Origin: Phycisphaerae bacterium
GTDB taxonomy: Bacteria > Planctomycetota > Phycisphaerae > UBA1845 > PWPN01
DNA length: 64,000 nucleotides
Assembly (NCBI GenBank): GCA_018003015.1
Contig: JAGNEZ010000014.1
Coordinates: 52,009 to 116,008, forward strand
Direction of reading: 5' to 3'
Shown piece after piece: positions 26,044-35,560 of this stretch (its first letter is position 1; each line of letters begins with the position of its first letter). Both the position numbers and the translations under genes were made by a program. The notes beneath the pieces are model-generated. The model did not search any database and had not been told where the DNA came from. It saw only the letters and a program-made list of their open reading frames with translations.

Positions 26044-26538
26044 CTACCTGACCACCCGATTGGTCCACACCGCCCAGTAGATTGGCCCGCTTGACTCTTG
26101 GTGGTACTTGTTGATCATCGGCCCCATGTAGTAGTCGTCCAGCGGCACTTCGAGGGCCAGCCGGTGTACTTCGCCGGCCTTGAATCGCTTGAGCGTGCCG
26201 CCGATGTCCTTGGCCTTCGGGTCGGCCGCTTCAGACCGCGGCTTGAGCGGGTTATACTGAGCGACCAGGAGGGTCTCGCCCTCGGCCTTGCCGCGATGGG
26301 TCTCGAGGATCTTGTACTTCAGCACGTACACGTAGTCGTAGAGGTTGTTGGGCGGGAACTCGCCGCGGATCTCGACCAGTTGTGCGGTGACCTCGACGCT
26401 GCCCCTGGTGGTGACATTGGGATCGGCCCCCGGGTCCGTCTTCTGCCCACATGACGCCCAGCAGGCCAGAGAGGCCAAGCCCATCGCCAGGTATACCGCC
26501 TGCCGGGCGATCTGCGGTTGTACCGGATGGTGATTCAC
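26044..26538 (-). CDS. Small lipoprotein in the O-acetylation operon
   Basis: 164 residues. A hydrophobic N-terminus runs into Cys residues (LASLACWASCGQ), a plausible though imperfect lipobox. The remaining ~130 residues (EVTAQLVEIRGEFPPNNLYD, then a VYVLKYKILE beta-rich part) belong to no family I recognise. The GTG start overlaps the stop of the upstream TolB-like gene in a GTGA junction, implying coupled translation, and algI begins 6 bases after its stop. Role inferred only from context: an accessory envelope factor of polysaccharide acetylation. Confidence 0.7.
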   Translation of the reverse strand: MNHHPVQPQIARQAVYLAMGLASLACWASCGQKTDPGADPNVTTRGSVEVTAQLVEIRGEFPPNNLYDYVYVLKYKILETHRGKAEGETLLVAQYNPLKPRSEAADPKAKDIGGTLKRFKAGEVHRLALEVPLDDYYMGPMINKYHQESSGPIYWAVWTNRVVR

Positions 26539-27578
26539 TTGGTCGCCCCCGTTTCCGTGTTGACCCAATACGGTTCCCAGCCGACCGGCAGGATCAGCAC
26601 CGGTCCGTCCTTGGTGTTCGGATGGATCTGACGAAGGGCCTTGCTCTCGCCGCGGATGGTGGGAGCGTCGGCCAGGCGCATCAGACCGATCGGGGCGCCG
26701 TTCTTCTCCGGCCCCGAGCCGTCCTCCGCCCCGAGCGTGAACAACACGTACTTGCTGTCCGGCGAGACTGCCCCGCCGTAAATGTGCCGCCCGTCCTCGC
26801 CGAAGACCAGGCCGCGGTGACTGCCGTCACCGTCTGCCATCCACAGCTGCGTCCACCCGTAGCCGCCCTGGTTGCCCGGCCGGTGCGAGAAGATGATCCG
26901 CTTCGAATCCGGGAACCAGTCGGGCGTGCAGTTCTGGAACTTGTTGACCGGGTTGACGTCCCCCTTCTCGATGTTCATCCGCACCACGGTCCACTGCTCG
27001 CTCTGATGGTTGGCCACGCCGCAGAACCATTTGCCATCCGGCGACCAGAAGATCTGCTGGTAAACGCCCTTGCGCGGCATATGGCGGACGACCTTGTGCG
27101 TGGCGATGTCGACGATCTGGATACCCTTGAGCGTCAGGCAGGCCACCTGCTTACCGTCCGGCGACCAGGAGGCCCAGGGGAAGTCTCCGTCCGCGCCGAT
27201 CACCTCCGGCTTGGAGCCGTCGGCCTCCGCGATCACCAGCCCGCCCTGAAAACCCCAGTTGTCGTGGTCGATGGTGGTCTTCTTGGGCAGGCGGCGGTAG
27301 AGCAGCTTCTTCCCGTCCGGGCTGAATCGCGGGGCGGCCTCGTTGAACTCCGGGGTATTCGTCAGGTTGCGCACCTCGGAGCCGTCCGGCCGCATGACGA
27401 AGAGGTCCCAGTCGCCCTGCGGACTCCGCGCCCCGTAGACAATCCAGCCCTTGTCGTGGACTTCCTTGGCCAAAACGACGGCACGTGGATCGTGCCTGCC
27501 CTCCTCGCCCAGCGTTGCAGGGCCCAGAGCGAGAACGCACAACAGCATCCAAGGACGTCTCGACACCGCACCCTCCAT
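26535..27578 (-). CDS. TolB-like beta-propeller protein (exported)
   Basis: 347 residues with a short signal sequence (WMLLCVLALGPATLGEE). Several PD40-type blades are visible: RFSPDGKKLLYRR, SWSPDGKQVACL, FWSPDGKWFCGV, WFPDSKRIIFSH and VSPDSKYVLFTL, as in TolB and related periplasmic propellers. It has no TolB N-terminal domain, so it is not a Tol-Pal TolB. It is first of a four-gene unit with the lipoprotein, algI-like and algJ-like genes. GAGGGAG precedes the ATG. Confidence 0.82.
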   Translation of the reverse strand: MEGAVSRRPWMLLCVLALGPATLGEEGRHDPRAVVLAKEVHDKGWIVYGARSPQGDWDLFVMRPDGSEVRNLTNTPEFNEAAPRFSPDGKKLLYRRLPKKTTIDHDNWGFQGGLVIAEADGSKPEVIGADGDFPWASWSPDGKQVACLTLKGIQIVDIATHKVVRHMPRKGVYQQIFWSPDGKWFCGVANHQSEQWTVVRMNIEKGDVNPVNKFQNCTPDWFPDSKRIIFSHRPGNQGGYGWTQLWMADGDGSHRGLVFGEDGRHIYGGAVSPDSKYVLFTLGAEDGSGPEKNGAPIGLMRLADAPTIRGESKALRQIHPNTKDGPVLILPVGWEPYWVNTETGATK

Positions 27579-27715
27579 GCCCAGGCTCCCTCGCGCAATT
27601 CTCGATCGAAGACGTTAGTGGATCTTACCGCCCTATCCGGTCGGCGCCAAATGGTCCCGGGCCGTGATGACAGAAGAGGTATGGAGAGGGTTAAGCCCCA
27701 AGCGATGAAGTCGTG

Positions 27716-28717
27716 CTATCGAGACTCGACCGTGATCGGTGCTGGAGCGGCGAGGGTGTCGCTCAGGTATTCGTACGCCGTGACATCACCCTGCAGGCCG
27801 GCTCGGAAGAAGGCGGTCAGCAGCCCGGCGACCAGCTTTCGCGATGCCGCCGGATCCGGCCCCTCGACGCAAACCGAGCAGATCAGCCCGCAGCCGGGCC
27901 TCGAGGCGTCGAGCACGTCCTGGTGCCCCATCTCCAGGGCCACGACGTGCCAGGCGGGCGAGGCGCTGGCCGCATAGAACTGCACGTGGTTATCGCCGTC
28001 CGGGGCACAGGGGATGCCGAGCCTGCCCTCGGCCTGCGAGGAAAGGGCCGCGCCGATGACCAGGCTTGGGAATGGGAAGCCGAAGGACTCTGAGGCCACG
28101 CGCGGCTCATGGAGAAAGGGCAAGGCGCCGTTGTCCACCGGATCGACACCGGCCACCGCTCGTGCCCAGGTCGGATCCTGCCTGAGCAGTGACCAGACCA
28201 CTCGCCCGCCCCGCGAGTGACCCGCCAGCCCCATGTGGCGCGTGTCGGCAACCACCCCGGCGACGGCACTCAAGTGACCGGTCAGCCAGTCGAGCACCGC
28301 CACGAGAGCGGCCACTTCCTCGGCGGTCGTGGGCGTGCCGAAGGGCAGTCCCGGTCCGGGGTACATCTGCGGCGCGACCACCACGAACCCGTGACCGGCC
28401 AGATGGCCCAGGATCTCGCGGTAGTAGCTTCGTGCGAGCAGGTATCCGTGGTCAAACACGATCACCGGATACCGGCCGGCCTCGACCGGAGCATGAATCT
28501 GCAACGGCTTGGACGGTCCCGACCAGCACGGCCGGATATCGATCTTGCGAACGGCCAGGTCGCCCGCCTCGTACGGGTCGCCCGATCCCACGTGGAGAGG
28601 TCGATCGCCGCTACCCGAGTCGAAGGACGAGGCAAACGGCTCGGTGCAGGCCCGTTGCGGCGCGCAGCGCGGGGAGGCAACCAGGAACAAGGCGATCATC
28701 GGCAACAAGACGCGCAC
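27716..28717 (-). CDS. Exported alpha/beta hydrolase, chlorophyllase-like
   Basis: 333 residues with a signal peptide. The nucleophile elbow GHSRGG (Ser168) and oxyanion region FDHGY (~88-92) match the chlorophyllase/dienelactone-hydrolase-like branch of alpha/beta hydrolases, in which GHSRGG is characteristic. The substrate is probably an ester and unlikely to be chlorophyll in this context. The GTG start is preceded by CCGGAG. It lies 137 bases upstream of the TolB-like gene on the same strand and could be separately transcribed. Confidence 0.8.
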   Translation of the reverse strand: MRVLLPMIALFLVASPRCAPQRACTEPFASSFDSGSGDRPLHVGSGDPYEAGDLAVRKIDIRPCWSGPSKPLQIHAPVEAGRYPVIVFDHGYLLARSYYREILGHLAGHGFVVVAPQMYPGPGLPFGTPTTAEEVAALVAVLDWLTGHLSAVAGVVADTRHMGLAGHSRGGRVVWSLLRQDPTWARAVAGVDPVDNGALPFLHEPRVASESFGFPFPSLVIGAALSSQAEGRLGIPCAPDGDNHVQFYAASASPAWHVVALEMGHQDVLDASRPGCGLICSVCVEGPDPAASRKLVAGLLTAFFRAGLQGDVTAYEYLSDTLAAPAPITVESR

Positions 28718-28833
28718 GGGAATGATCTCCGGGCCTACCGCCGTCCAGGCAACAAAGGACTATAGGTCATCGCCCCCCCTCGCGACAAGCCCGCCGCCCG
28801 GCGGCCGATGCGATCACGCGGCCTGTCTCTCCA

Positions 28834-29301
28834 TCACCCGCTGCAGATCCCGGCAGGCGAGGCGTCGAGAAGCCGCACCACATCCTCGGTGGCCATTTCG
28901 ACCATCACGCCGCGTCGCCCGCCGTTGACGACGATCCGTTCCAGAGCCAACAGCGTTTCTTCGATGACCACCGGCAGCTTGCGGCGCATCGCGAACGGGG
29001 AGATGCCCCCGACCTGATAGCCGGTGATCTTCTCGGCCTCGTCGTGATCGGCCAGCCGGGCCTCCTTCTCGCCGATGGCCGCAGCCATCAGTCGGGTGTC
29101 AAACCGCTGGTCGCCCGGCACGATGGCGACCCAGAAGTGCCGGTTGGCGGCCTGCACGATCAGCGTCTTGCAGACCATTTCCAGCGGCCGCCCCACCGCC
29201 TCGGCGGCCAGATCCGCGCCCACCTCGGTGAATACGTACTCAAGCACCTCGAACGGAATGCCCTGGGCACGAAGCCACTTGACCGCGTTGGTGTCGGACA
29301 T
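28834..29301 (-). CDS. ybaK: YbaK/EbsC-type aminoacyl-tRNA deacylase
   Basis: 155 residues, the normal YbaK size. Features are the N-terminal helix ([18 protein letters not shown]), KTLIVQA with the conserved Lys, [17 protein letters not shown], and the [20 protein letters not shown] loop. YbaK hydrolyses Cys-tRNA(Pro), correcting ProRS mischarging. It diverges from leuS. Two close ATGs (29310, 29301) are possible; neither has a strong ribosome-binding site. Confidence 0.9.
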   Translation of the reverse strand: MSDTNAVKWLRAQGIPFEVLEYVFTEVGADLAAEAVGRPLEMVCKTLIVQAANRHFWVAIVPGDQRFDTRLMAAAIGEKEARLADHDEAEKITGYQVGGISPFAMRRKLPVVIEETLLALERIVVNGGRRGVMVEMATEDVVRLLDASPAGICSG

Positions 29302-29408
29302 GGCGACCATTGTATCCAGGATTCCGTGCCCGCACCCGCACCACCGGGGCACGCGAGCCGCCGCTGGCGGGCGCACCGAACCTGCAGGCCGAGAATCCGG
29401 GTCCGTTT

Positions 29409-29437
29409 TTGCCCCAACTCACATGGCTCGTTATCAT
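29409..29437 (+). promoter_or_regulatory. Candidate promoter of leuS
   Basis: TTGCCC (29409-29414), a 17-base spacer and TATCAT (29432-29437), 75 bases upstream of the leuS ATG. Confidence 0.4.
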
Positions 29438-29511
29438 GGGGTCACAACCCGACCGGCGATAGACCGGCGATCTCAACCGTTGGCTCGACACTCTCAAGAA
29501 AGAGGGGTCCG

Positions 29512-32394
29512 ATGAACGCGACAGGCAGTTACGATTTTGCCGCTATTGAGGCCAAATGGCAGCGATACTGGCTCGATCACAAGACTTTCCGGACCGTCGG
29601 CCCGACCGATCCGGGTTTTGACGCCGCCAAGCCCAAGTTCTACGTGCTGGACATGTTCCCGTATCCCAGCGGCGTCGGCCTGCACGTCGGGCATCCCTTG
29701 GGTTACATCGCCACCGACATCTACGCCCGGTTCCTGCGGATGCGCGGCTACAACGTGCTCCATCCCATGGGCTACGACGCCTTCGGCCTGCCTGCCGAGC
29801 AGTACGCGGTCGAGCACGGCGTGCCGCCCCGCCAAACCACCGAGCGAAACATCGCCAATATGCGGTCGCAGATGCAGCGGCTCGGGCTTGGCTACGACTG
29901 GGACCGTGAAATCGCCACCACCGACGTCGCCTACTACAAGTGGACTCAATGGATCTTCCTCCAGCTCTACAACAGTTGGTACGATCCCGCGGTCGACGCC
30001 GCCCGCCCGATCAGCGAGTTGGTCCACAAGCTCGAACAGGACCTGTTGCGGGTCCGCTACGACGGCCAGGTCTGCGAACCTAGCGGACGGGGAGCCGAAT
30101 CCGTCCTCGGTGCTGAGCCGGGCATGCGCTCGTGGGGCGAATTGAGTCCGCAGGAGCGGCAGGCCGTCCTCGACGAGTACCGGCTGGCCTACCTCGACGA
30201 GATCCCGGTCAACTGGTGCCCGGCACTGGGCACCGTACTGGCCAACGAGGAGGTGACCAACGACGGCCGCAGCGAACGCGGCAACCACCCCGTCTTCCGC
30301 CGGCCGCTGCGCCAGTGGATGCTGCGAATCACCGCCTACGCCGACCGGCTGGAGAACGATCTTGACTTGGTCGACTGGCCGGAGCCGATCAAGCTCATGC
30401 AGCAGAACTGGATCGGGCGGAGTGAAGGCGCCGAGGTCGATTTCCAGGTCACCGACCACGAAGAAGTCATTCGGGTCTACACCACTCGGCCAGACACCCT
30501 CTTCGGGGCCACCTACATGGTTCTGGCCCCTGAACACGAGCTGGTCAATCTGGTCACGTCCGACGCTCAGCGGGCGGCCGTCCAGCAATACGTTCAGGAA
30601 GCCCGCCACAAGACCGACCTCGACCGTACCGCGGACACCAAGGAGAAAACCGGCGTCTTTACCGGCGGATATGCGGTCAATCCGGTCAATGGCAACAAGA
30701 TCCCGATCTGGATCGCGGATTATGTCATGATGGGCTACGGAACCGGGGCAATCATGGCCGTTCCCGCCCACGATACCCGCGACTTCGAGTTCGCGACCAA
30801 GTTCGACCTGCCCATCGTCCGGGTGGTGCAGCCGCCGGCCGGCGAGGACTGGCGCGGTTTCACCGGCGACGGCGTGGCGGTCAACTCCGGCCCGTTCGAC
30901 GGGCTGAGCACGCCCCAATTCAAGCAGAGAATCGTCGAGTGGCTGGAGGCCGACGAGCTCGGCCAAGGCGCGGTCAACTACAAACTCCGCGACTGGCTGT
31001 TCAGCCGCCAGCGCTACTGGGGCGAGCCGTTCCCCATCGTCCACGACGTCAAGACCGGCGAGGTCTTCCCGCTCGACGAGAGCGAGCTCCCAGTCGAACT
31101 GCCGAGCATCGAGGACTACCGTCCGCAGGTCTCCGACGATCCCGACGCCCTGCCCGTCCCGCCGCTCGGCCGTGCCGCCGACTGGGTCCATGTCCGCGGA
31201 TACGTCACCCCGGAAGGTAACGTCAAGATGCTCAAGCCCGGCCAGACCCCACCGCCCGGACTCGTTGAACGCCAGTTCCGGCGCGAGCTCAACACCATGC
31301 CCCAGTGGGCCGGCTCCTGCTGGTACTACCTGCGCTACCAAGACAACCACAATGATCAGGCCATGGTCGATTCCGTGGTCGAAAACTACTGGATGGCCCC
31401 GGCCAGCCGTCCGGGTGCACCGGCCGGCGGCGGCATCGATCTCTACGTCGGTGGGGCCGAGCACGCCGTGCTCCACCTGCTCTACTCGCGATTCTGGCAC
31501 AAGGTCCTGTTCGACCTCGGCCACGTGAGCTCGCCCGAACCGTTCGGCCGGCTGTTCAACCAGGGGTACATTCAGGCCCACGCCTTCCAGGACCAGCGGG
31601 GAATCTACGTTGATGTCAACGATGCCGAAGGGAAGGTCGAAGACAAGGAGGTCAAGTACGTCCGCAAGTCCACGGGCGAACCCCTCACGCGCAGTCTCGG
31701 CAAGATGGGCAAGAGCCTCAAGAACGCGGTCGCGCCCGACGACATCTGCCACGAGTACGGCACCGACACATTGCGAACCTACGAGATGTACATGGGCCCG
31801 CTCGAAGCCAGCAAACCCTGGAGCACGCGGGATATCATCGGCATGAGTCGGTTCCTGCATTCTCTCTGGCGGCGGTTCGTGGCCGAGGACGGCACGCTCA
31901 AGGTCGACGACACTCCGGCCGAGGACGCCATCCGCCGCCTGCTGCACAAGACCATCAAGAAGGTCACCGCCGACCTGGAAGGCCTGCGTTTCAACACCGC
32001 GATCGCCGCATTGATCGAGTTGAACAACGCCTTCAAGGGCGACCGCCTGCCGCGCGAGGTGGCCGAGCCGCTGGTCAAGCTGCTCTCGCCCATCGCCCCG
32101 CACATGTGCGAGGAGCTGTGGCAGATGCTCAAGGGCGACAAGTGGCAGCGGTCGCTGGCGTTCGAGTCATGGCCAGCCTTCGACGAAGCTCTGTGTGTCG
32201 ACCCCGAGGTCGAGATCGTCGTCCAGATTTGTGGCAAGGTCCGCTCGCGGATCATGCTGCCGCCGTTGGCCGACGAGGAGCGAATGAAGCGCGCCGCTCT
32301 GGCCGACAGCAAGATCGCCGGCGAACTGACCGGCAAGACCGTCCGCAAGGTGATCTGTATCCCCGGCCGGTTGGTCAACATTGTGGCAAACTGA
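29512..32394 (+). CDS. leuS: Leucyl-tRNA synthetase
   Basis: 960 residues, longer than typical bacterial LeuRS (~860-880); extra sequence lies at ~165-215 and ~545-585. The class I signature HVGH is at 58-61 ([15 protein letters not shown]). The editing domain includes [19 protein letters not shown]. The tRNA/ATP loop is KMGKS (731-735), a variant of KMSKS. The C-terminal anticodon-binding part ends in a LeuRS-type domain ([11 protein letters not shown]). It charges tRNA-Leu. GAGGGG precedes the ATG at 29512; the upstream extension of the frame is not LeuRS-like. Confidence 0.98.
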   Translation: MNATGSYDFAAIEAKWQRYWLDHKTFRTVGPTDPGFDAAKPKFYVLDMFPYPSGVGLHVGHPLGYIATDIYARFLRMRGYNVLHPMGYDAFGLPAEQYAVEHGVPPRQTTERNIANMRSQMQRLGLGYDWDREIATTDVAYYKWTQWIFLQLYNSWYDPAVDAARPISELVHKLEQDLLRVRYDGQVCEPSGRGAESVLGAEPGMRSWGELSPQERQAVLDEYRLAYLDEIPVNWCPALGTVLANEEVTNDGRSERGNHPVFRRPLRQWMLRITAYADRLENDLDLVDWPEPIKLMQQNWIGRSEGAEVDFQVTDHEEVIRVYTTRPDTLFGATYMVLAPEHELVNLVTSDAQRAAVQQYVQEARHKTDLDRTADTKEKTGVFTGGYAVNPVNGNKIPIWIADYVMMGYGTGAIMAVPAHDTRDFEFATKFDLPIVRVVQPPAGEDWRGFTGDGVAVNSGPFDGLSTPQFKQRIVEWLEADELGQGAVNYKLRDWLFSRQRYWGEPFPIVHDVKTGEVFPLDESELPVELPSIEDYRPQVSDDPDALPVPPLGRAADWVHVRGYVTPEGNVKMLKPGQTPPPGLVERQFRRELNTMPQWAGSCWYYLRYQDNHNDQAMVDSVVENYWMAPASRPGAPAGGGIDLYVGGAEHAVLHLLYSRFWHKVLFDLGHVSSPEPFGRLFNQGYIQAHAFQDQRGIYVDVNDAEGKVEDKEVKYVRKSTGEPLTRSLGKMGKSLKNAVAPDDICHEYGTDTLRTYEMYMGPLEASKPWSTRDIIGMSRFLHSLWRRFVAEDGTLKVDDTPAEDAIRRLLHKTIKKVTADLEGLRFNTAIAALIELNNAFKGDRLPREVAEPLVKLLSPIAPHMCEELWQMLKGDKWQRSLAFESWPAFDEALCVDPEVEIVVQICGKVRSRIMLPPLADEERMKRAALADSKIAGELTGKTVRKVICIPGRLVNIVAN

Positions 32395-32402
32395 TGCCCC
32401 CG

Positions 32403-32420
32403 GTCGCGGTGAACCGCGAC
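32403..32420. other. Hairpin after leuS
   Basis: GTCGCGGT and ACCGCGAC pair over 8 bp with only two bases between, beginning 9 bases after the leuS stop. No T-run follows. Confidence 0.4.
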
Positions 32421-32425
32421 GAGGA

Positions 32426-32454
32426 ATTGAGAATGGAGAACTGAGAATGGAGAA
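32426..32454. repeat. Short tandem repeat, TGAGAATGGAGAA twice
   Basis: Two copies of a 13-base unit, 14 bases apart, in the leuS-CYTH gap. This purine-rich type of sequence is often dispersed between genes in other bacteria; only this occurrence was seen in the window. Confidence 0.5.
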
Positions 32455-32455
32455 A

Positions 32456-32477
32456 GGACACTCTCGATCGAGTGTCC
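32456..32477. terminator. Terminator-like hairpin between leuS and the CYTH gene
   Basis: GGACACTC and GAGTGTCC form an 8-bp stem around TCGATC. There is no T-run, so intrinsic termination is uncertain. Confidence 0.35.
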
Positions 32478-32560
32478 TCAGGTCAGCCCTGTAGCATTGA
32501 GCAATGACTCTTCTGTTCGGCTCCCCCAAGCTGACCACTGATCGCCGACCGCTACTTCCG

Positions 32561-33154
32561 ATGCCCCTCGAAGTTGAAGCCAAGCTGAAGGTCGATGACC
32601 ACGCCGTGGTGCGCGAGCGGCTGCGGGCCCTTGGAGCCTCGTACCAGGGTCAGGTCACCGAGACCAATCGGATCTTTGACAGCGCCGACCGCACGCTCCT
32701 GGCCGGCGGGCGCGGGCTGCGCGTGCGAAGCAGCGTGACCGCCGATGGGCGAACGCTGGGCACCCTGACCTACAAGGGCCCGCTGCAGCCAGGCGACCTC
32801 AAGAGCCGCGAGGAGATTGAGACCAAGTTGGAGGATCCCCAGTCAACAGCGGCCATTCTGACCGCGCTGGGCTTTGTCGAGGTCGTCCGCTTCGAGAAGC
32901 GCCGCGAAAGCTGGCACCTCGGCGACTGCCACATCGAGCTGGACGAAGTCCCGCACCTGGGCTGCTACGTCGAGATCGAAGGCTCCGACGAACCGACCAT
33001 CCGCCGCGTTCAGGCCGACCTCGGCCTCGCCCACCTCACTCACATCCCATCCAGCTACATCGCCCTCCTGGCCAAGCACTGCCGGGCTCACGACCTGCCC
33101 ACCCTGCCGATCACCTTCCCCAACCAGGACATCTGCCCCTGGACTGGTTCATGA
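32561..33154 (+). CDS. CYTH-domain protein (CyaB/ThTPase-like)
   Basis: 197 residues. The N-terminus carries the ExExK signature (LEVEAKLKV), followed by the CYTH tunnel motifs RIFDSADRTLL, GRGLRVRSSV, TYKGPLQ, SREEIETKL, ELDEVPHLGCYVEIEG and the C-terminal SYIALL. CYTH enzymes bind triphosphates through metal ions; class IV adenylate cyclase, thiamine triphosphatase and polyphosphatase activities are known, and sequence alone does not choose. An upstream in-frame ATG at 32504 would add 19 residues, but family members start near 32561. Confidence 0.87.
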   Translation: MPLEVEAKLKVDDHAVVRERLRALGASYQGQVTETNRIFDSADRTLLAGGRGLRVRSSVTADGRTLGTLTYKGPLQPGDLKSREEIETKLEDPQSTAAILTALGFVEVVRFEKRRESWHLGDCHIELDEVPHLGCYVEIEGSDEPTIRRVQADLGLAHLTHIPSSYIALLAKHCRAHDLPTLPITFPNQDICPWTGS

Positions 33155-33341
33155 AGGTTTCAACGAAGGGAGATGAATCACACGGCCCGGAGACGTCGTG
33201 CACGTTGTCGTGTGGCACAAGGGCGCGGCCACGGCGGGCTGGGACCGTCCCAGACCCGGCAGTGCGGACAGCAACCGGCGCCGGGCTGGACTCCAACCGT
33301 GAGCTCGATGATACTGACTTGCTCTTCCTTCGTGGGTTCGT

Positions 33342-33373
33342 GTCAGGGCCCAGCCCGAGAAGGCGGCCCTGAC
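33342..33373 (+). promoter_or_regulatory. Hairpin in the leader of the MocA-type gene
   Basis: GTCAGGGCC (33342-33350) and GGCCCTGAC (33365-33373) pair perfectly over 9 bp, ending 35 bases before the ATG at 33409. It could be a terminator of upstream transcription or a leader element; no T-run follows. Confidence 0.35.
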
Positions 33374-33408
33374 CAGTGGAGCGATTGACCAACCAGGAGA
33401 CCCGGAGC

Positions 33409-34770
33409 ATGCAAAACGGAAGAACCGGCCTTACGCGGCGCGAATTGGTGGGCGGCACGGCGGCGGCTCTGGCGGGGATCAGCATCGTTCCCCGTCATGT
33501 GCTCGCGGGCGGCGATCAGACGGCACCCAGCGAGAAGCTGAACATCGCGGCCATTGGAGCGGGCGGACAGGCCGTGTGGGACCTCGACAACCTGTCCGGT
33601 GAGAACATCGTCGCCCTCTGCGACGCCGACCTGCGGACCTGCAAGGATACGTTCAAGAAGTACCCCAAGGCCAAGCAGTATCGCGATTTCCGCAAAATGC
33701 TCGCCGAACTGGACAAGGAAATCGACGCAGTCCTGGTCGCCACTCCCGATCATACCCACGCGGTGGCCGCCATGGCCGCCGTGAAGCGCGGCAAGCACGT
33801 GTACTGCGAGAAGCCGCTGGCCCACTCGGTGTGGGAAGTTCGCCAGCTCATGACAGCCGCCCGGGAGCACAAGGTCGTCACCCAGCTCGGCAACCAGGGC
33901 CACTCGTTCGATACTATCCGTCAGTTCTGCGAGTGGATCTGGGACGGTGCCATCGGCAAGGTACACACCATCCACGCCGCATGCGACGCGTTCCCGGCGG
34001 CCTACTCCAAGATCGGCCGGCTCGACAGCCTCAAGAAGAGACACGAAATCCCGGCCGAGCTGGACTGGGATCTATGGCTGGGTCCGGCCGCCGACCGGCC
34101 CTACCACCCCGCCTATCTACCCTTCGAGTGGCGGGGCTGGTCGCCCTTCGGCACCGGCGTGCTGGGCGATTGGGTCTGCCACGTCCTCGATCCGGTGTTC
34201 TGGGCCCTGGACCTGGGCGCGCCCCGCACCATCCAAGTCGACAAGGCGGTGGACTACGATGTGGAGAAGCACGCCCTGACCTTCCCCAAGGGAATCGTGG
34301 TCCGCTACGACTTCGCGGCCAGCGACAAACACGGTCCGATCACGCTCTACTGGCACGGCGGTTCGGAGCGCATCCCCCGTCCCGAAGGCATGGACAAGGG
34401 CGTCAACCCCCCGGGCACCGGCGCGGTGGTCTTGGGCGACAAGGGGGGAATCACCTACGGCTCGCACGGCGCCGGCGGCCTGCAGATCTATCCGCAGGAC
34501 AAGATGAAAGCCTATAAGCAGCCACCACAGAAACTGCCACGCGTCAAGGGCCACCACCAGGATTGGCTGGATGCCATTCGCAAAGGCACCAAAGCCGGCT
34601 CCGACTGGTCTTACGGCGGGCCACTCACCGAGCTCGGGTTGCTGGGCGTGATCGGGCTGCATTTCCCAGGCCAGGAACTCAAATGGGACGGTCCCGCCAT
34701 GCGCTTCACCAACAACGACGAAGCCACGAGGATGCTGACGCCCAAGTACCGCGAAGGCTGGAAGCTCTGA
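33409..34770 (+). CDS. Tat-exported Gfo/Idh/MocA-family oxidoreductase
   Basis: 453 residues. The Tat signal LTRRELVGG (Arg10-Arg11) precedes an NAD(P)-binding Rossmann fold (NIAAIGAGGQAVWDL). The family sequence HVYCEKPLAHSVWEVRQL keeps the EKP lysine, and GVLGDWVCHVLD forms part of the substrate site. Planctomycetes have many such exported sugar-modifying dehydrogenases, probably loaded with cofactor before export; substrates are largely unknown. The start follows AGGAG, preferred over an in-frame ATG at 33376. Confidence 0.93.
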   Translation: MQNGRTGLTRRELVGGTAAALAGISIVPRHVLAGGDQTAPSEKLNIAAIGAGGQAVWDLDNLSGENIVALCDADLRTCKDTFKKYPKAKQYRDFRKMLAELDKEIDAVLVATPDHTHAVAAMAAVKRGKHVYCEKPLAHSVWEVRQLMTAAREHKVVTQLGNQGHSFDTIRQFCEWIWDGAIGKVHTIHAACDAFPAAYSKIGRLDSLKKRHEIPAELDWDLWLGPAADRPYHPAYLPFEWRGWSPFGTGVLGDWVCHVLDPVFWALDLGAPRTIQVDKAVDYDVEKHALTFPKGIVVRYDFAASDKHGPITLYWHGGSERIPRPEGMDKGVNPPGTGAVVLGDKGGITYGSHGAGGLQIYPQDKMKAYKQPPQKLPRVKGHHQDWLDAIRKGTKAGSDWSYGGPLTELGLLGVIGLHFPGQELKWDGPAMRFTNNDEATRMLTPKYREGWKL

Positions 34771-34895
34771 ATCCGCTCGGACGAGCACGCCCTCGATCCG
34801 CCGCCGGAGCGGCACGGACGAGTCACGGACAGGGCCGATCACCCGCTGATGGATCGCACGGGCAGATCCCGAACGGCAACCAGAAAGGAGACCTC

Positions 34896-35501
34896 ATGGA
34901 CGATGCACGCATTGCCCAGTTCCGCAAGATGACCGAGGCCGACCCGACCAACGAGTTGGGGCATTTCAGCCTGGGGCAGGCCCTTCTGGAAGCCAAGCAG
35001 TACAAGGAGGCAGCCGCTTGCTTCGAGCGAGTCATCGAGCTGAACGCCCAGAACTCGAAGGCCTATCACTTGCTGGCCCTGGCCCAGAATGCGGCCGGCG
35101 AGCGGAGCAAGGCCCTGGGTACCGCCCGGCTCGGGTTCGATATCGCCCACAGCCGGGGCGACATCCGACCGCGCGACGGGCTTGCCGCCCTGATGCGCAT
35201 GCTCGGCGAAGAGCCTCCCGAGGTGGATGATCCCATGAGAGCGAAACCCGGACCGGCCATCAAGATCGGCGAGGGCCAGATCACCTGCCGGCATTGCGGC
35301 GCGGCCAAGGCCCCGATGGCCGAGCGGCCGTTCAAGGGCGAGTTGGGCGAGAGGGTCCTGGCTTCGATCTGCCCCGACTGCTGGCGGGAGTGGGTCTTCA
35401 TGGGTACCAAGGTCATCAACGAACTTCGCTTGGATTTCGCCAACCCCCAGCACGGCAAGGTCTACGATCAGCACATGCGCGAGTTCCTCGGCCTCGAGTG
35501 A
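34896..35501 (+). CDS. TPR protein fused to a YggX-like domain with two CxxC pairs
   Basis: 201 residues. Residues ~1-85 form tetratricopeptide-like helices (LGHFSLGQALLEAKQYKEAA, then AYHLLALAQNAAGERSKALG). After a linker, residues ~140-201 resemble YggX, the iron-trafficking/oxidative-damage protein: ERPFKGELGERVLASICPDC, WREW, TKVINELRLDFANPQHGK, MREFLG. Unlike YggX it has CRHC (131/134) and CPDC (159/162), two CxxC pairs that could form a zinc or iron knuckle. A role in iron or Fe-S protection is an inference from YggX. AGGAG precedes the ATG. Confidence 0.78.
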   Translation: MDDARIAQFRKMTEADPTNELGHFSLGQALLEAKQYKEAAACFERVIELNAQNSKAYHLLALAQNAAGERSKALGTARLGFDIAHSRGDIRPRDGLAALMRMLGEEPPEVDDPMRAKPGPAIKIGEGQITCRHCGAAKAPMAERPFKGELGERVLASICPDCWREWVFMGTKVINELRLDFANPQHGKVYDQHMREFLGLE

Positions 35502-35560
35502 GCCGGGATGACAGGGGGTGCCGCACCCGCTAGGATGGCAGGCTCAGGAAGGAGTCTGTG

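Noticed and set aside
24625..26094. A 489-codon plus-strand frame opposite the AlgI gene
   Set aside because: Low-complexity Glu/Gln/His composition without a domain; AlgI motifs on the minus strand are unambiguous.
29494..32103. An 869-codon open frame antisense to leuS
   Set aside because: It is the mirror of a certain LeuRS gene in GC-rich DNA, with no ribosome-binding site or recognisable domain.
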